Source of the DNA: Paraburkholderia acidisoli
GTDB taxonomy: Bacteria > Pseudomonadota > Gammaproteobacteria > Burkholderiales > Burkholderiaceae
Assembly: GCF_009789675.1 (NCBI RefSeq)
Contig: NZ_CP046913.1
Coordinates: 248,001-312,000 of the forward strand
DNA length: 64,000 bases
Direction: 5' to 3'
In this document: positions 1 through 8,246 of the stretch, one piece after another
Numbering within the stretch: position 1 is the first letter of the stretch
Layout of the letters: every line of letters starts with the position of its first letter
Translations under genes and position numbers: made by a program
The notes under the pieces: generated by a model
Seen by the model: the letters and a program-made list of their open reading frames with translations, nothing else
Database searches by the model: none
What the model was told of the DNA's origin: nothing

Positions 1-88
1 GCCGGTGGTGGTGATTCCGGGCGCCGAGCACTTCCTGCACCGCAAGTTGCACGTGCTCAAGCGCATCATCGTGGAAGCCTGGCGCTGA
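1..88 (+). CDS. alpha/beta hydrolase, C-terminal fragment
   Basis: Only the last 28 codons are inside the window, in frame from base 2 and ending at TGA 86-88. The visible tail has a valine-rich strand, then Pro-Gly-Ala-Glu-His-Phe-Leu, then a short helix ending Glu-Ala-Trp-Arg. This matches the catalytic-histidine end of small alpha/beta hydrolases of the COG2945 type, where a GA-(E/D)-H-F motif carries the catalytic His. The 5' part is off the window, so the nucleophile and acid cannot be checked. The family call is inference from the short motif. Confidence 0.55.
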   Translation, partial: PVVVIPGAEHFLHRKLHVLKRIIVEAWR

Positions 89-112
89 GGTATTCGCCGA
101 AGTCACCGGGCG

Positions 113-145
113 CTGAAGCGAGCGGCCGCGAGGCCGCCTTTCAGT
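113..145 (+). terminator. GC-rich hairpin after the hydrolase gene
   Basis: A perfect 6-bp stem GCGGCC/GGCCGC with a GCGA loop (122-137) is flanked by weaker CTGAA/TTTCAG pairing. The T tract is short, so this is only a weak intrinsic-terminator candidate. Confidence 0.35.
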
Positions 146-218
146 GCGCCGTCCTTGGTTGTTCAACGCGCTTTCATGCGCGCTCGCGGTTGTTTTGTCC
201 CCTTGTTGTCCTTCTGTC

Positions 219-250
219 ATGCACGTTTAGCAAAGATTCGAAACGTGCAT
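219..250. repeat. 10-bp perfect inverted repeat upstream of dacC
   Basis: ATGCACGTTT (219-228) and AAACGTGCAT (241-250) are exact reverse complements separated by 12 bases. The element is in the dacC upstream region, before the TATAAT at 322-327. It could be an operator or an RNA stem. Otherwise the 389-base gap 89-477 shows only the hairpin at 113-145 and the -10-like box. Confidence 0.55.
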
Positions 251-321
251 TTACCGTGAAAAACGCGCGTCCAGGGCGCGCAAACGTGTGACATCGCGGA
301 AAAACGCCCGAATGTGGCGCG

Positions 322-327
322 TATAAT
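322..327 (+). promoter_or_regulatory. candidate -10 box (TATAAT) for dacC
   Basis: An exact TATAAT lies about 150 bases before the dacC start. No good -35 hexamer is found at 16-18 bases upstream, so an activator or a different -35 would be required. Confidence is modest. Confidence 0.35.
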
Positions 328-477
328 GGACGCCATTTTTGTGGATGCGCGCCCGGATTTTGCAGTCGGCTCGCCGTGCTTCAAGGCGACGCCCGCGCCC
401 GCATCCCCGCCTGCCTCCGGGTGCGCGCCGCTCCGCGCGCCACGTTCATCCAGCCTCATTCAGCCCGATCCGAACCT

Positions 478-1689
478 ATGCGTTTTCTCTCCTCCGGCCA
501 GTCCGCTTTCGCTCCTCCTTCCCTCGTTCGTCGTGCCACGCTCGCCGCGCTGTTGCCCGCCACGCTCCTCGCCAGCGCGAGCGCGTTCGCGCAGGTGCCG
601 CCGCCCGCGGTGAACGCCCGTTCCTGGGTGCTCGTCGACGCCACCGCGAACCAGGTGCTCGCGTCCGGCAACGCCGAAGAGCGCGTCGAACCGGCTTCGC
701 TCACGAAGCTCATGACCGCGTACCTCGTGTTCGAGGCGCTGCAGTCGAAGAAGATCACGATGGAGCAGGAAGTCACGCCGAGCGACGCCGTGCGCCGCGT
801 GAAGACCGACGAATCGCGCATGTTCATCGAAGCGAACAAGCCGGTTTCGGTGCACGACCTCGTGTACGGCATGATCGTGCAGTCGGGTAACGACGCGGCC
901 ATCGCGCTCGCCGAACTGGTGGGCGGCAGCGAGTCGAACTTCGTCAACATGATGAACGCCGAAGCCGCGAAGCTCGGCATGACGCACACGCATTTCGCCG
1001 ACGTGAACGGCATGCCCGACCCGCAGCACTACACCACGGCGGGCGACCTCGCGATCGTCTCGGCGCGCCTGATCCGCGACTTCCCCGACTACTACAACAT
1101 CTTCTCGGTCAAGGAATTCACGTACAACAAGATCAAGCAGCCGAACCGCAACCGTCTGCTGTGGATCGATCCGACCGTCGACGGCCTGAAGACCGGCCAC
1201 ACGCAGGCGGCGGGTTACTGCCTGATCGCCTCGGCGAAGCGTCCGATCGCGGGTGGCGGCAGCCGTCGTCTGGTCTCGGTGATGATGGGCGAGACCAAGG
1301 AGCACGATCGCGTCCAGGACAGCCTGAAGATGCTGAACTACGGCTATAGCGCGTTCGACACCACGCGCATCTATCAGGCGAATCAGGCCGTGGCCACGCC
1401 GCGCGTCTACAAGGGCACGCTCGACGCCGTGAAGGTCGGCGTGAAGAAGGACCAGTACGTGACGCTGCCGAAGGGCGCCGCCGACAAGGCCAAGCCGCAG
1501 ATCGAACTCACGAGCCCGCTGATCGCGCCGATCGCGGACGGCCAGCAGCTCGGCTCGGCGAAGTTCGTGGGCGCGGACGGCAAGGTGCTCGCGCAATTCC
1601 CGGTGGTCGCGCTCGAAGCGGTGCCGCAGGCGGGTATCGTCGGCCGCGTGTGGGATTCGCTCATGCTGATGGTCAACAAGAAGAAGTGA
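478..1689 (+). CDS. dacC: D-alanyl-D-alanine carboxypeptidase (PBP5/6 family)
   Basis: A 403-aa low-molecular-weight penicillin-binding protein that trims the terminal D-Ala from peptidoglycan pentapeptides in the periplasm. An N-terminal signal peptide (about residues 1-38, ending Ala-Phe-Ala-Gln) precedes the serine peptidase S11 domain. All three active-site motifs are present: SxxK at S74/K77 (SLTK), SGN at 136-138 and KTG at 238-240. A beta-rich C-terminal domain and an amphipathic tail ending in lysines (membrane anchor) complete a standard PBP5 layout. Start 478 is chosen because the signal peptide begins there; upstream in-frame codons read as non-coding. The downstream transaminase gene overlaps its stop, pointing to a D-amino acid operon. 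Confidence 0.95.
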   Translation: MRFLSSGQSAFAPPSLVRRATLAALLPATLLASASAFAQVPPPAVNARSWVLVDATANQVLASGNAEERVEPASLTKLMTAYLVFEALQSKKITMEQEVTPSDAVRRVKTDESRMFIEANKPVSVHDLVYGMIVQSGNDAAIALAELVGGSESNFVNMMNAEAAKLGMTHTHFADVNGMPDPQHYTTAGDLAIVSARLIRDFPDYYNIFSVKEFTYNKIKQPNRNRLLWIDPTVDGLKTGHTQAAGYCLIASAKRPIAGGGSRRLVSVMMGETKEHDRVQDSLKMLNYGYSAFDTTRIYQANQAVATPRVYKGTLDAVKVGVKKDQYVTLPKGAADKAKPQIELTSPLIAPIADGQQLGSAKFVGADGKVLAQFPVVALEAVPQAGIVGRVWDSLMLMVNKKK

Positions 1690-2690
1690 TGAAGGCGGCG
1701 GCTCCGGCATCCACCGGTTTGGCGGCGGGCGCGGTTTCGACCGAGGTGGAACGCGGGATGGAACGCGCCATTGCCGAGCCGCTCGTCTGGCTCAACGGCG
1801 CGCTCACGCCGCTGTCCGAGGCGCGCATTCCGGTGCTCGACCGCGGCTTCATTTTCGGCGACGGGATCTACGAAGTCGTGCCCGTGTACGCGCTGCCCGT
1901 GGAAGCCGGCGGCGCGTGCGTGCGGGTGCCGTTTCGCGGCGCGCAGCATTTCGCGCGGCTCGCGCGTTCGCTCGACAAGGTGGGCATTGCCGCGCCGTTC
2001 GACGAAGCCGGCTGGCGCGCGCTCGTCGCGCGTCTCGTCGAGGCCAACGTCGCGGCGGGCGTGCTCGCCCCCGACGCGCACGCGAACGTGTACGTGCAGA
2101 TCACGCGCGGCGTCGCGCCGCGCGGCCACGCGTTTCCGGCGCACGCCACGCCCACGGTGTTCGCCATGGCGAATCCGCTGGTGCTGCCGGGCGCCGCGCA
2201 ACGCGAGCACGGCGTGCATTGCGTGACGGCCGAAGACCGCCGCTGGCTGCATTGCGACATCAAGTCCACCTCGCTGCTCGGCAATGTGCTGATGGCGCAG
2301 CATGCGGCGGAACACGGCGTGTACGAAACGATCCAGTTGCGTGACGGTTTTCTCACCGAGGCCTCGTCGGCGAACGTGTGGATCGTGAAGGACGGCGCGC
2401 TCTACGCGCCGCCGCGCAGCGAGCGCATTCTCGAAGGCATCCGCTACGGTCTGCTCGAAGAACTCGCGCAGGAATGCGCGATTCGCTTCGAGGCGCGCGA
2501 CATCGGCGAAACCGAACTGCGCAACGCCGACGAAATACTCGTGACCTCGGCGACCAGGGAGGTGCTGGCGGTCGTGTCGCTCGACGGCGCGCGCGTGGGC
2601 TCGGGCCAGCCAGGGCCGGTGTACGCCGCGCTCTACGCCGCCTACCAGCGCGCGAAGGCACGCGAAGCGCGGAACGTGCACAGCGCTTAA
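1689..2690 (+). CDS. dat: D-amino acid aminotransferase (class IV PLP)
   Basis: A 333-aa fold-type IV PLP transaminase, the family of D-alanine transaminase and BCAT. It probably interconverts D-Ala and D-Glu with their 2-oxo acids. Visible motifs are the N-terminal VLDRGFIFGDGIYE block, the PLP lysine in DIKSTSLLGN (about K192) and LTEASSANVW in the cofactor phosphate region. The ATG at 1689 overlaps the dacC stop (ATGA), which favours translational coupling. An internal ATG at 1758 would remove a poorly conserved 23-residue head and is the main alternative. Pairing with a D,D-carboxypeptidase that releases D-Ala supports the D-amino acid role rather than BCAT. Confidence 0.88.
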   Translation: MKAAAPASTGLAAGAVSTEVERGMERAIAEPLVWLNGALTPLSEARIPVLDRGFIFGDGIYEVVPVYALPVEAGGACVRVPFRGAQHFARLARSLDKVGIAAPFDEAGWRALVARLVEANVAAGVLAPDAHANVYVQITRGVAPRGHAFPAHATPTVFAMANPLVLPGAAQREHGVHCVTAEDRRWLHCDIKSTSLLGNVLMAQHAAEHGVYETIQLRDGFLTEASSANVWIVKDGALYAPPRSERILEGIRYGLLEELAQECAIRFEARDIGETELRNADEILVTSATREVLAVVSLDGARVGSGQPGPVYAALYAAYQRAKAREARNVHSA

Positions 2691-2767
2691 AATGCCGGGC
2701 TGTGCAGACGAGTGGCCGAGTGCGGTCAGGCCGGGCCTGACCTGACCGGGCCGGTAATCAGGGAGCA

Positions 2768-3067
2768 ATGAGCATGACGCAGCAAAACGGCGGCAGTCCC
2801 GCCGAAGCGAAGGAATCGCTGATCGAATTTCCGTGCGACTTTCCGATCAAGGTGATGGGCAAGACGCATCCCGAGTTCCACGACACGATCGTGGCCGTGC
2901 TGCGCGAATTCGACGGCGGCTTCGACGCCACGACGATCGAAACGCGCCCGTCGAGCGGCGGCAACTACACGGGCCTCACCGTGACCGTGCGCGCCACGAG
3001 CCAGGCGCATCTCGACGATATGTACCGTGCGCTCACCGGGCATCCGATGGTGAAGATCGTGCTGTGA
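2768..3067 (+). CDS. ybeD: DUF493 family protein (YbeD-like)
   Basis: A 99-aa cytoplasmic protein with an ACT-like ferredoxin fold, sitting upstream of lipB-lipA as E. coli ybeD does. Recognisable blocks are EFPCDFPIKVMG near residue 18 and the C-terminal LDDMYRALTGHPMVKIVL. The biochemical role of the family is not settled; context suggests a link with lipoate or cell-envelope metabolism. The first ATG follows GGGAG at the right distance; a second ATG two codons on is possible. A terminator follows directly, so it is the last gene of the dacC-dat-ybeD run, and lipB is separated by the LysR/DUF2917 pair. Confidence 0.88.
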   Translation: MSMTQQNGGSPAEAKESLIEFPCDFPIKVMGKTHPEFHDTIVAVLREFDGGFDATTIETRPSSGGNYTGLTVTVRATSQAHLDDMYRALTGHPMVKIVL

Positions 3068-3082
3068 GCCCGCCGCTTCAGC

Positions 3083-3117
3083 CGTAAAAAAGGGCCGCTC
3101 TATGCGGCCCTTTTTAC
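3083..3117. terminator. bidirectional intrinsic terminator
   Basis: AAAAAGGGCCGC, a TCTAT loop and GCGGCCCTTTTT form a perfect stem with A and T tracts on both sides. It can end both ybeD (+) and the converging LysR gene (-). Confidence 0.9.
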
Positions 3118-3133
3118 GTTCGGGGCGCGGCGT

Positions 3134-4111
3134 TCAGGGCAGATCGCCCACGCGGGCGCGCTGTGCGGCGGCGGCCGCCGTGATGAGCGGCCCAGCCTCG
3201 CAGGCGTCTTCGTAGAGCCGCCGGAAGCGCGCGACTTCGTCGAACACCCAGTTGCGGAACGCCTGCACGCGCTCGGTCTGCATGCGCTGCGGCGTGCAGA
3301 TGAAGTAATAGCGCCATGGGCTCGGGCCGTCGATGTCCTTGAAGAGGCGCACGAGGCGCCCGCGCGTGATTTCGTGCATGGCGAGCGAGCGGCGCACGAG
3401 CGCGATGCCCTGGCCGTCCATGGCCGCCTGCAGCAGATTCGACGAATCCTGGTAGAGCACGCCGCGCTTGGGTTCGGGCAGGTCCTGCAGGCCGGCGGCG
3501 TCGAAGAACGGGCGCCAGAGTTCGTCGTCGGAACGCAGCAGCGGCAGGGTCGCGAGTTCGCGCGGCGTTTCGGGCAGCTTGCCGCCGTTGAAGTCGGGCG
3601 AGCACGCGGGAAAGAAGATTTCGTCGAGCAGCAGTTCGGCGTGCAGCCCCGCATAGTGGCCGAAGCCGAAGCGGATCGCCACGTCCACGTCGTCGCGCGC
3701 GAAGTCGGTGAGCAGATTGGTGGATTGCAGCTCGACGTCCCACTGCGGATGCGCCTCGATGAAACGGCCGATGCGCGGCGTCACCCAGCGCGCCGCGAAC
3801 GACGACAGCATGGAGATGACGAGCCGCCGGTCGCGGTCGCCGGCGCGGATTTCCTGGGTGGCGTGCGCGAGTTGCAGCAGCGCGTCGCGGACCTGGGCGG
3901 CGTAGCGGCGGCCCGTGTCGGTCATGCGCACGCGCTTGCCGTCGCGGGCGAACAGGGCCACGCCCAGTTCGGCTTCGAGCGCGCGGATCTGGTGGCTCAC
4001 CGCGCCGTGCGTGACGAAGAGTTCGTCGGCGGCGCGGGAGAAGCTTTCGTGGCGCGACGCGGCTTCGAAGGCCTTGAGCGCGTTGAGGGCGGGGAGCTGT
4101 CTCAGGTCCAT
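3134..4111 (-). CDS. LysR-family transcriptional regulator (GcvA-like)
   Basis: A 325-aa LTTR. The N-terminal winged helix-turn-helix (about residues 1-65) reads LPALNALKAFEAASRHESF, then a GAVSHQIRALEAELGVALF recognition helix of the GcvA/AmpR type. The effector-binding domain fills residues 95-300. The start at 4111 gives the canonical MDLRQLPALN beginning; the long in-frame extension upstream is non-coding. It is divergent from a DUF2917 gene with 99 bases between them, a usual arrangement for an LTTR and its target. The effector is unknown. The last 25 residues are Ala-rich and of low conservation. Confidence 0.92.
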   Translation of the reverse strand: MDLRQLPALNALKAFEAASRHESFSRAADELFVTHGAVSHQIRALEAELGVALFARDGKRVRMTDTGRRYAAQVRDALLQLAHATQEIRAGDRDRRLVISMLSSFAARWVTPRIGRFIEAHPQWDVELQSTNLLTDFARDDVDVAIRFGFGHYAGLHAELLLDEIFFPACSPDFNGGKLPETPRELATLPLLRSDDELWRPFFDAAGLQDLPEPKRGVLYQDSSNLLQAAMDGQGIALVRRSLAMHEITRGRLVRLFKDIDGPSPWRYYFICTPQRMQTERVQAFRNWVFDEVARFRRLYEDACEAGPLITAAAAAQRARVGDLP

Positions 4112-4113
4112 CG

Positions 4114-4140
4114 TAATTTTTCTCACATAGCCGTGAAAAT
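4114..4140. promoter_or_regulatory. dyad between LysR gene and DUF2917 gene
   Basis: The sequence from 4115 has ATTTTTCTCAC, six bases, then GTGAAAAT, an interrupted dyad just upstream of the LysR start. This AT-rich partial palindrome fits an LTTR T-N11-A type operator controlling both divergent genes. Assignment is inference from position and symmetry. Confidence 0.45.
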
Positions 4141-4210
4141 TGATCGTTTTGCCCGATGCCTTGTACTGCCTACGATTGTAGCCATCGAAGCAGCACTTTC
4201 GGAGCGCGAA

Positions 4211-4537
4211 ATGAGAGAAATTTCTTCGGATATCACGTTTGAAGTGGCCGCCCGGCAAACCGCCTCGGTGCGCGTGACGCGCAGCACGCGGCTCACGGTC
4301 ACGTGCGGCACGGTGTGGGTCACGCGCAGCGACGACACCGCCGACTACTGGCTCGAACCGGGCCACATGTTGCGGCTGCGCCGCGGCGAGCGCCTGTGGA
4401 TCGGCGCGGAAGGCGGCGCGTGCGCCTGGGTGCAGTTCGCGGCGCCGGCGCGGCTCGGCGAGCACGCGGTGGATCTGGCGGCGCGCGTGGCGCAGCGCGC
4501 GGGCGTGCATCTCGGCGACGGCTGGCGAACGGTTTGA
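4211..4537 (+). CDS. DUF2917 domain-containing protein
   Basis: A 108-aa protein of the DUF2917 family, seen mainly in Burkholderiales. Recognisable parts are a central beta-rich block with TCGTVWVTRSDDTADYWLEPG and LRRGERLWIGAEGGACAWVQF, resembling a small cupin-like barrel. There is no signal peptide or membrane segment. GGAG sits 7 bases before the ATG at 4211. It is divergently transcribed from the LysR gene and is its most likely target. Function is unknown. Confidence 0.85.
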   Translation: MREISSDITFEVAARQTASVRVTRSTRLTVTCGTVWVTRSDDTADYWLEPGHMLRLRRGERLWIGAEGGACAWVQFAAPARLGEHAVDLAARVAQRAGVHLGDGWRTV

Positions 4538-4620
4538 GCGCGGTTTTGATGGAGATGGCGCGCGGCGGCTAGCGATGGCGCTGCCGCGCGCAAGGCCGAT
4601 GGGCTTTTCGTCGACAGATA

Positions 4621-4688
4621 ATCGACGCCCGGCGTATCGACGCCCGGCGTATCGACGTATCGACGCTCGACGTATCGACGCCCGGCGC
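4621..4688. repeat. 15-bp tandem repeat upstream of lipB
   Basis: ATCGACGCCCGGCGT occurs at 4621-4635 and 4636-4650, followed by a truncated 8-bp copy (4651-4658), then ATCGACGCTCGACGT (4659-4673) and ATCGACGCCCGGCGC (4674-4688). The array ends about 32 bases before the lipB start, so it lies in the likely promoter or leader. Confidence 0.85.
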
Positions 4689-4720
4689 ACTTGTCTCGAA
4701 TTCGGTAAACTTGCGCCATC

Positions 4721-5581
4721 ATGTGCGCCACACCGGTTTCATCCCCGCAGACTTCTTCCGACCCCTTGATCGCCGAAAGCCTGGCCGATAGCGCGGTTTT
4801 CGCGCCGCCTCTCGTGCGCTGGCGCGGCAACGAGGCGTATCAGGCCAGCTTCGACGCCATGCGCGACTTCACCGCCGCGCGCGACGCCACGACCCCCGAC
4901 GAAATCTGGCTCGTCGAACATCCGCCCGTCTTCACGCTCGGCCAGGCCGGCAAGCCCGAGCATCTGCTGGTCGCGAACAGCGGCATCCCGCTCGTGCAGA
5001 TCGACCGCGGCGGCCAGATTACGTATCACGGGCCGGGGCAGGTCGTGGCTTACCTGCTGCTCGATCTGCGGCGCCGCAAGCTGATGGTGCGCGAGCTGGT
5101 CACGCTCATCGAGGACGCCGTGATCGAAACGCTGGCGGCGTATAATCTCGCGGGTGTTCGCAAGGCCGGTGCGCCCGGTATTTACGTGCCGGAACAGGCC
5201 GAAAGCGCCGTGAGCGCGCCACTCGCCACGCACGCGGGCGCGAAGGTCGCCGCGCTCGGTCTCAAGATCCGCAACGGTTGCAGCTATCACGGCGTGAGCC
5301 TGAACGTGTCGATGGACCTGAGCCCGTTCCTCGCGATCAATCCGTGCGGCTACGCCGGCCTCGAAACCGTCGACATGGCCACGCTCGGCGTGAATGCGAG
5401 CTGGCGCGACGTGGCCGCGACGCTCGCCGCGCGGCTCGAAGCGAACCTGGCCGCGCACGCGCAACGCGCAAACATTCCTTCGGTGGCCGAAGCGGCTGCC
5501 GCAGACCCGGTGGTCGCTCCGATCGCCGCAGACCCGGCAGCCGAAGCGGCTACAGGGAACCCGACCGCAAGCGCGGTCTGA
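4721..5581 (+). CDS. lipB: octanoyltransferase LipB
   Basis: A 286-aa lipoyl(octanoyl)-[ACP]:protein N-octanoyltransferase, moving octanoyl groups from ACP to lipoyl domains of the 2-oxoacid dehydrogenases and GcvH. Family motifs are [34 protein letters not shown], the GLKI lysine (K182) and the acyl-thioester cysteine C209 in NPCGYAG. It is longer than E. coli LipB because of an N-terminal stretch and a low-complexity Ala/Pro tail (about residues 247-286) with a direct repeat of Ala-Ala-Asp-Pro units. The 15-bp tandem array lies upstream and lipA follows 62 bases downstream. Confidence 0.95.
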   Translation: MCATPVSSPQTSSDPLIAESLADSAVFAPPLVRWRGNEAYQASFDAMRDFTAARDATTPDEIWLVEHPPVFTLGQAGKPEHLLVANSGIPLVQIDRGGQITYHGPGQVVAYLLLDLRRRKLMVRELVTLIEDAVIETLAAYNLAGVRKAGAPGIYVPEQAESAVSAPLATHAGAKVAALGLKIRNGCSYHGVSLNVSMDLSPFLAINPCGYAGLETVDMATLGVNASWRDVAATLAARLEANLAAHAQRANIPSVAEAAAADPVVAPIAADPAAEAATGNPTASAV

Positions 5582-5643
5582 AGGCGGGTAACCGCCGCAA
5601 CCGCAGGCTGGCGGCGAACCGGCGGCCTGACTGGATCGAAAGC

Positions 5644-6672
5644 ATGACTGACATCACCGCGAACCCCGCCGCGAATTCCGCTGCTCCCGCTGCACCCTCT
5701 GTGCCGGTTACGTCGGTCGCCGACGCTGCCGCCTACGACGCCACCGCCAAGCAGAAGGCGCAGGCCAAGACCTCGCGCATTCCCATCAAGGTCATCCCGA
5801 TCGAGAAGCTCAAGAAGCCCGACTGGATCCGCGTGAAGGCGGCCACGGGCAATTCGCGCTTCTACGAGATCAAGGAGATCCTGCGCGAGCACAAGCTGCA
5901 TACGGTGTGCGAAGAGGCGAGCTGCCCGAATATCGGCGAATGCTTCGGCAAGGGCACCGCGACGTTCATGATCATGGGCGACAAGTGCACGCGCCGCTGC
6001 CCGTTCTGCGACGTCGGTCACGGCCGCCCCGATCCGCTCGACGTGAACGAGCCGGAAAATCTCGCGCGCACGATCGCGGCGCTCAAGCTCAAGTACGTGG
6101 TGATCACGAGCGTGGACCGCGACGACCTGCGCGACGGCGGTGCGGCCCACTTCGTCGAATGCATTCGACGTACGCGCGAGCTTTCGCCGGAAACGCGCAT
6201 CGAAATTCTCACGCCGGACTTCCGCGGTCGTCTCGATCGCGCGATCGGCATTCTGAACGCCGCGCCGCCCGACGTGATGAACCACAACCTCGAAACGGTG
6301 CCGCGTCTGTACAAGGAAGCGCGCCCGGGTTCGGACTACGCGCATTCGCTCAAGCTGCTGAAGGACTTCAAGGCGCTGCATCCCGATGTCGCGACCAAGT
6401 CGGGCCTGATGGTCGGTCTTGGCGAAACCGAGGAAGAGATTCTTCAGGTGATGCGCGATCTGCGCGCGCACGACGTGGACATGCTCACCATCGGCCAGTA
6501 TCTCCAGCCTTCGGAACATCACCTGCCGGTGCGCGCGTACGTGCACCCGGACACGTTCAAGATGTACGAGGAAGAGGCGTACAAGATGGGCTTCACGCAC
6601 GCGGCCGTGGGCGCGATGGTGCGTTCGAGCTATCACGCCGATCTGCAGGCGCATGGCGCGGGCGTGGTGTGA
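5644..6672 (+). CDS. lipA: lipoyl synthase LipA
   Basis: A 342-aa radical SAM enzyme inserting two sulfurs into protein-bound octanoate. Both [4Fe-4S] motifs are intact: the auxiliary cluster cysteines C89, C94 and C100 ([12 protein letters not shown]) and the radical SAM C115-x3-C119-x2-C122 (CTRRCPFC). The C-terminal RSSYHAD motif carries the serine ligand of the auxiliary cluster. The first 45 residues are Ala/Pro-rich and variable. It completes the LipB-LipA pathway with the preceding gene and is followed by a terminator. Confidence 0.97.
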   Translation: MTDITANPAANSAAPAAPSVPVTSVADAAAYDATAKQKAQAKTSRIPIKVIPIEKLKKPDWIRVKAATGNSRFYEIKEILREHKLHTVCEEASCPNIGECFGKGTATFMIMGDKCTRRCPFCDVGHGRPDPLDVNEPENLARTIAALKLKYVVITSVDRDDLRDGGAAHFVECIRRTRELSPETRIEILTPDFRGRLDRAIGILNAAPPDVMNHNLETVPRLYKEARPGSDYAHSLKLLKDFKALHPDVATKSGLMVGLGETEEEILQVMRDLRAHDVDMLTIGQYLQPSEHHLPVRAYVHPDTFKMYEEEAYKMGFTHAAVGAMVRSSYHADLQAHGAGVV

Positions 6673-6710
6673 TGCGCGCGCTGTGAGTTGCGATTGAGTT
6701 GCGATCGAGT

Positions 6711-6743
6711 TGAAAAAAAGCCCGCGTTTTGCGGGCTTTTTCA
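6711..6743. terminator. intrinsic terminator after lipA (bidirectional)
   Basis: AAAAAAAGCCCGC, GTTTT loop and GCGGGCTTTTT form a stem with A and T tracts, ending lipA and possibly the converging CDF gene. Confidence 0.9.
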
Positions 6744-6769
6744 TTGGTGCCGGGCGCGCTCGCAACCGC

Positions 6770-7717
6770 CTAAGCCGCCTCCACCGTCAAATGCGACACC
6801 TCGTGCACCGCCGCGAGCCGCGCGCGGATCGTCTCCACCGTCACGCCGCCGCGCGTGCGCACGCTCACGATCGCGGCGCGCGCCTGCGGGCCGATCTGCC
6901 ATACGTGGAGATCGGCGATGTCGGCGTCGCCGTGCGCGCTGAGGATCTCGCGGATTTCCCCGGCCACGTGCTCGTCGGTCTTGTCGAGCAGGATCGCGGC
7001 CGTATCGCGCATGAGCGTCCAGGCCCAGCGCGCGATCACGACGGAACCGACAATGCCCATCAGCGGATCGAGCCAGACCCAGCCGAGATAGCGGCCGGCC
7101 AGCAGCGCCGCGATCGCCAGCACCGAGGTGAGGGCGTCCGCGAGCACGTGCACGTAGGCCGAGCGCAGGTTGTTGTCGCCGTGATGCCCGTGAGCGTGAG
7201 CCGCGTCGTGGTCATGACCCTGGTCGTGATGATGCGCGTGGCCGTGATGGTGATGCCCGTGGCCGCCCGCGAGCAGCAGCGCGCTCGCGATGTTCACGAT
7301 CAACCCGACCGCGGCGATGAGCGTCGCTTCACCGAAGGCCACGCGGGTCGGCTGCACGAACCGGAATGCCGACTCGATGCCGATACCGAGCGACACCAGC
7401 GCGAGGATCAGCGCCGAGGCGAAACCGGCCAGCTCGCCCACCTTGCCCGTGCCGAAACTGAACGCGCGATTGCCCGCATTGCGCTTCGCGTAGCGGTAGG
7501 CGAGCGCGGCGATGCCGAGCGCGCCCGCGTGCGTGGCCATGTGGAAGCCGTCGGCGAGCAGCGCCATCGAGCCGGTGAGATAACCGGCCACGATCTCGCC
7601 GATCATCATGAGGAATGTGAGCGCGACGACCGAGCGCGTGCGGCGCGCGTTCTCGTCGTGCGCGCTGCCGAGAAACGAATGCTCGTGGGCGCGCGGCGCG
7701 TGGGAATCGATGTTCAT
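6770..7717 (-). CDS. dmeF: CDF-family divalent metal exporter DmeF
   Basis: A 315-aa cation diffusion facilitator of the inner membrane that should export Co2+/Ni2+ (or similar) in exchange for protons. Six transmembrane segments lie between about residues 28 and 215. The metal-site helices show GSMALLADGFHM and YVHVLADALTSV. A His/Asp-rich cytoplasmic loop (about residues 151-182, over 15 His) is typical of DmeF, and a cytoplasmic ferredoxin-like C-terminal domain follows. It lies just downstream of a CsoR/RcnR-family repressor on the same strand (24 bases apart), the usual dmeRF operon. Metal specificity is inferred, not shown. Confidence 0.9.
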   Translation of the reverse strand: MNIDSHAPRAHEHSFLGSAHDENARRTRSVVALTFLMMIGEIVAGYLTGSMALLADGFHMATHAGALGIAALAYRYAKRNAGNRAFSFGTGKVGELAGFASALILALVSLGIGIESAFRFVQPTRVAFGEATLIAAVGLIVNIASALLLAGGHGHHHHGHAHHHDQGHDHDAAHAHGHHGDNNLRSAYVHVLADALTSVLAIAALLAGRYLGWVWLDPLMGIVGSVVIARWAWTLMRDTAAILLDKTDEHVAGEIREILSAHGDADIADLHVWQIGPQARAAIVSVRTRGGVTVETIRARLAAVHEVSHLTVEAA

Positions 7718-7741
7718 GGCGTGCGTGGTGGTGTGCCGGAC

Positions 7742-8017
7742 TTAGCGTGAATAGCGGCGCAGGGCTTCGAGCAGTTCGTCGACGCCTTGCTGCCGTTCCT
7801 GGTTCGTGAGGTCGGGATGCGCCACATGCTCGCGCGCATGCGCCTCGATGATCTCGTCGAGCAGACCGTTCATCGCGCCGCGCGTGGCGGCGACCAGATG
7901 CAGGATCTTTTCGCACTCGGCTTCGCCTTCGAGCGAGCGTTCGATGGCCTGCACCTGACCGGCGATACGGCGCACGCGCTTGAGCAGATCGTCTTTGTGT
8001 TCGGAAAGATGTGACAT
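7742..8017 (-). CDS. dmeR: CsoR/RcnR-family metal-responsive repressor (DmeR)
   Basis: A 91-aa all-helical repressor of the DUF156 family. It shows the RRIAGQVQAIERSLEGEAECEKIL block with the metal-binding cysteine, and His in the third helix (EAHAREHVAHPD). Start 8017 is preferred over the 15-codon extension because the operator-like palindrome begins directly upstream of it and family proteins start Met-Ser-His-Leu. An N-terminal His3 is compatible with RcnR-type Ni/Co sensing. It is cotranscribed with dmeF and probably represses both. Confidence 0.9.
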   Translation of the reverse strand: MSHLSEHKDDLLKRVRRIAGQVQAIERSLEGEAECEKILHLVAATRGAMNGLLDEIIEAHAREHVAHPDLTNQERQQGVDELLEALRRYSR

Positions 8018-8036
8018 ACCTATACCCCCTATAGGT
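8018..8036. promoter_or_regulatory. RcnR/CsoR-type operator
   Basis: ACCTATA-CCCCC-TATAGGT is a perfect 7-bp inverted repeat around a five-C/G tract, the form of RcnR/InrS/FrmR operators (AT-rich arms flanking a G tract). It directly abuts the repressor start codon, so binding would block transcription or initiation of dmeRF. Confidence 0.8.
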
Positions 8037-8169
8037 ATACGATAGCACAGCCCGGCGGCCACTCGAACCGTTTCGGCGTGGCAAACCCCCGTGCTGTCCA
8101 GCCGTACGGGTTAACCAGAACCACGCCGTATCCCTCGTTATGGAAAGCCGGACGCCATCCGGCCGGGTT

Positions 8170-8209
8170 TCTGGAAAACCAGATTCGCGGCGCTTTGCCG
8201 CGCGGCAAA
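8170..8209. promoter_or_regulatory. two palindromes upstream of the dctA sigma-54 promoter
   Basis: TCTGG-AAAA-CCAGA (8170-8183) and TTTGCCGCGCGGCAAA (8194-8209, perfect) lie 40-75 bases upstream of the -24 element. Paired dyads at this distance fit enhancer sites for the bEBP DctD, but no experimental DctD consensus was matched. Confidence 0.5.
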
Positions 8210-8246
8210 ACGTTGATAAATCAAGGCATTGGGCGCGCGCATGCGC

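Noticed and set aside
3374..4210. Long plus-strand extension of the DUF2917 frame across the LysR gene
   Set aside because: It is antisense to a clear LysR protein. The ATG at 4211 has its own ribosome site and begins the DUF2917 domain.
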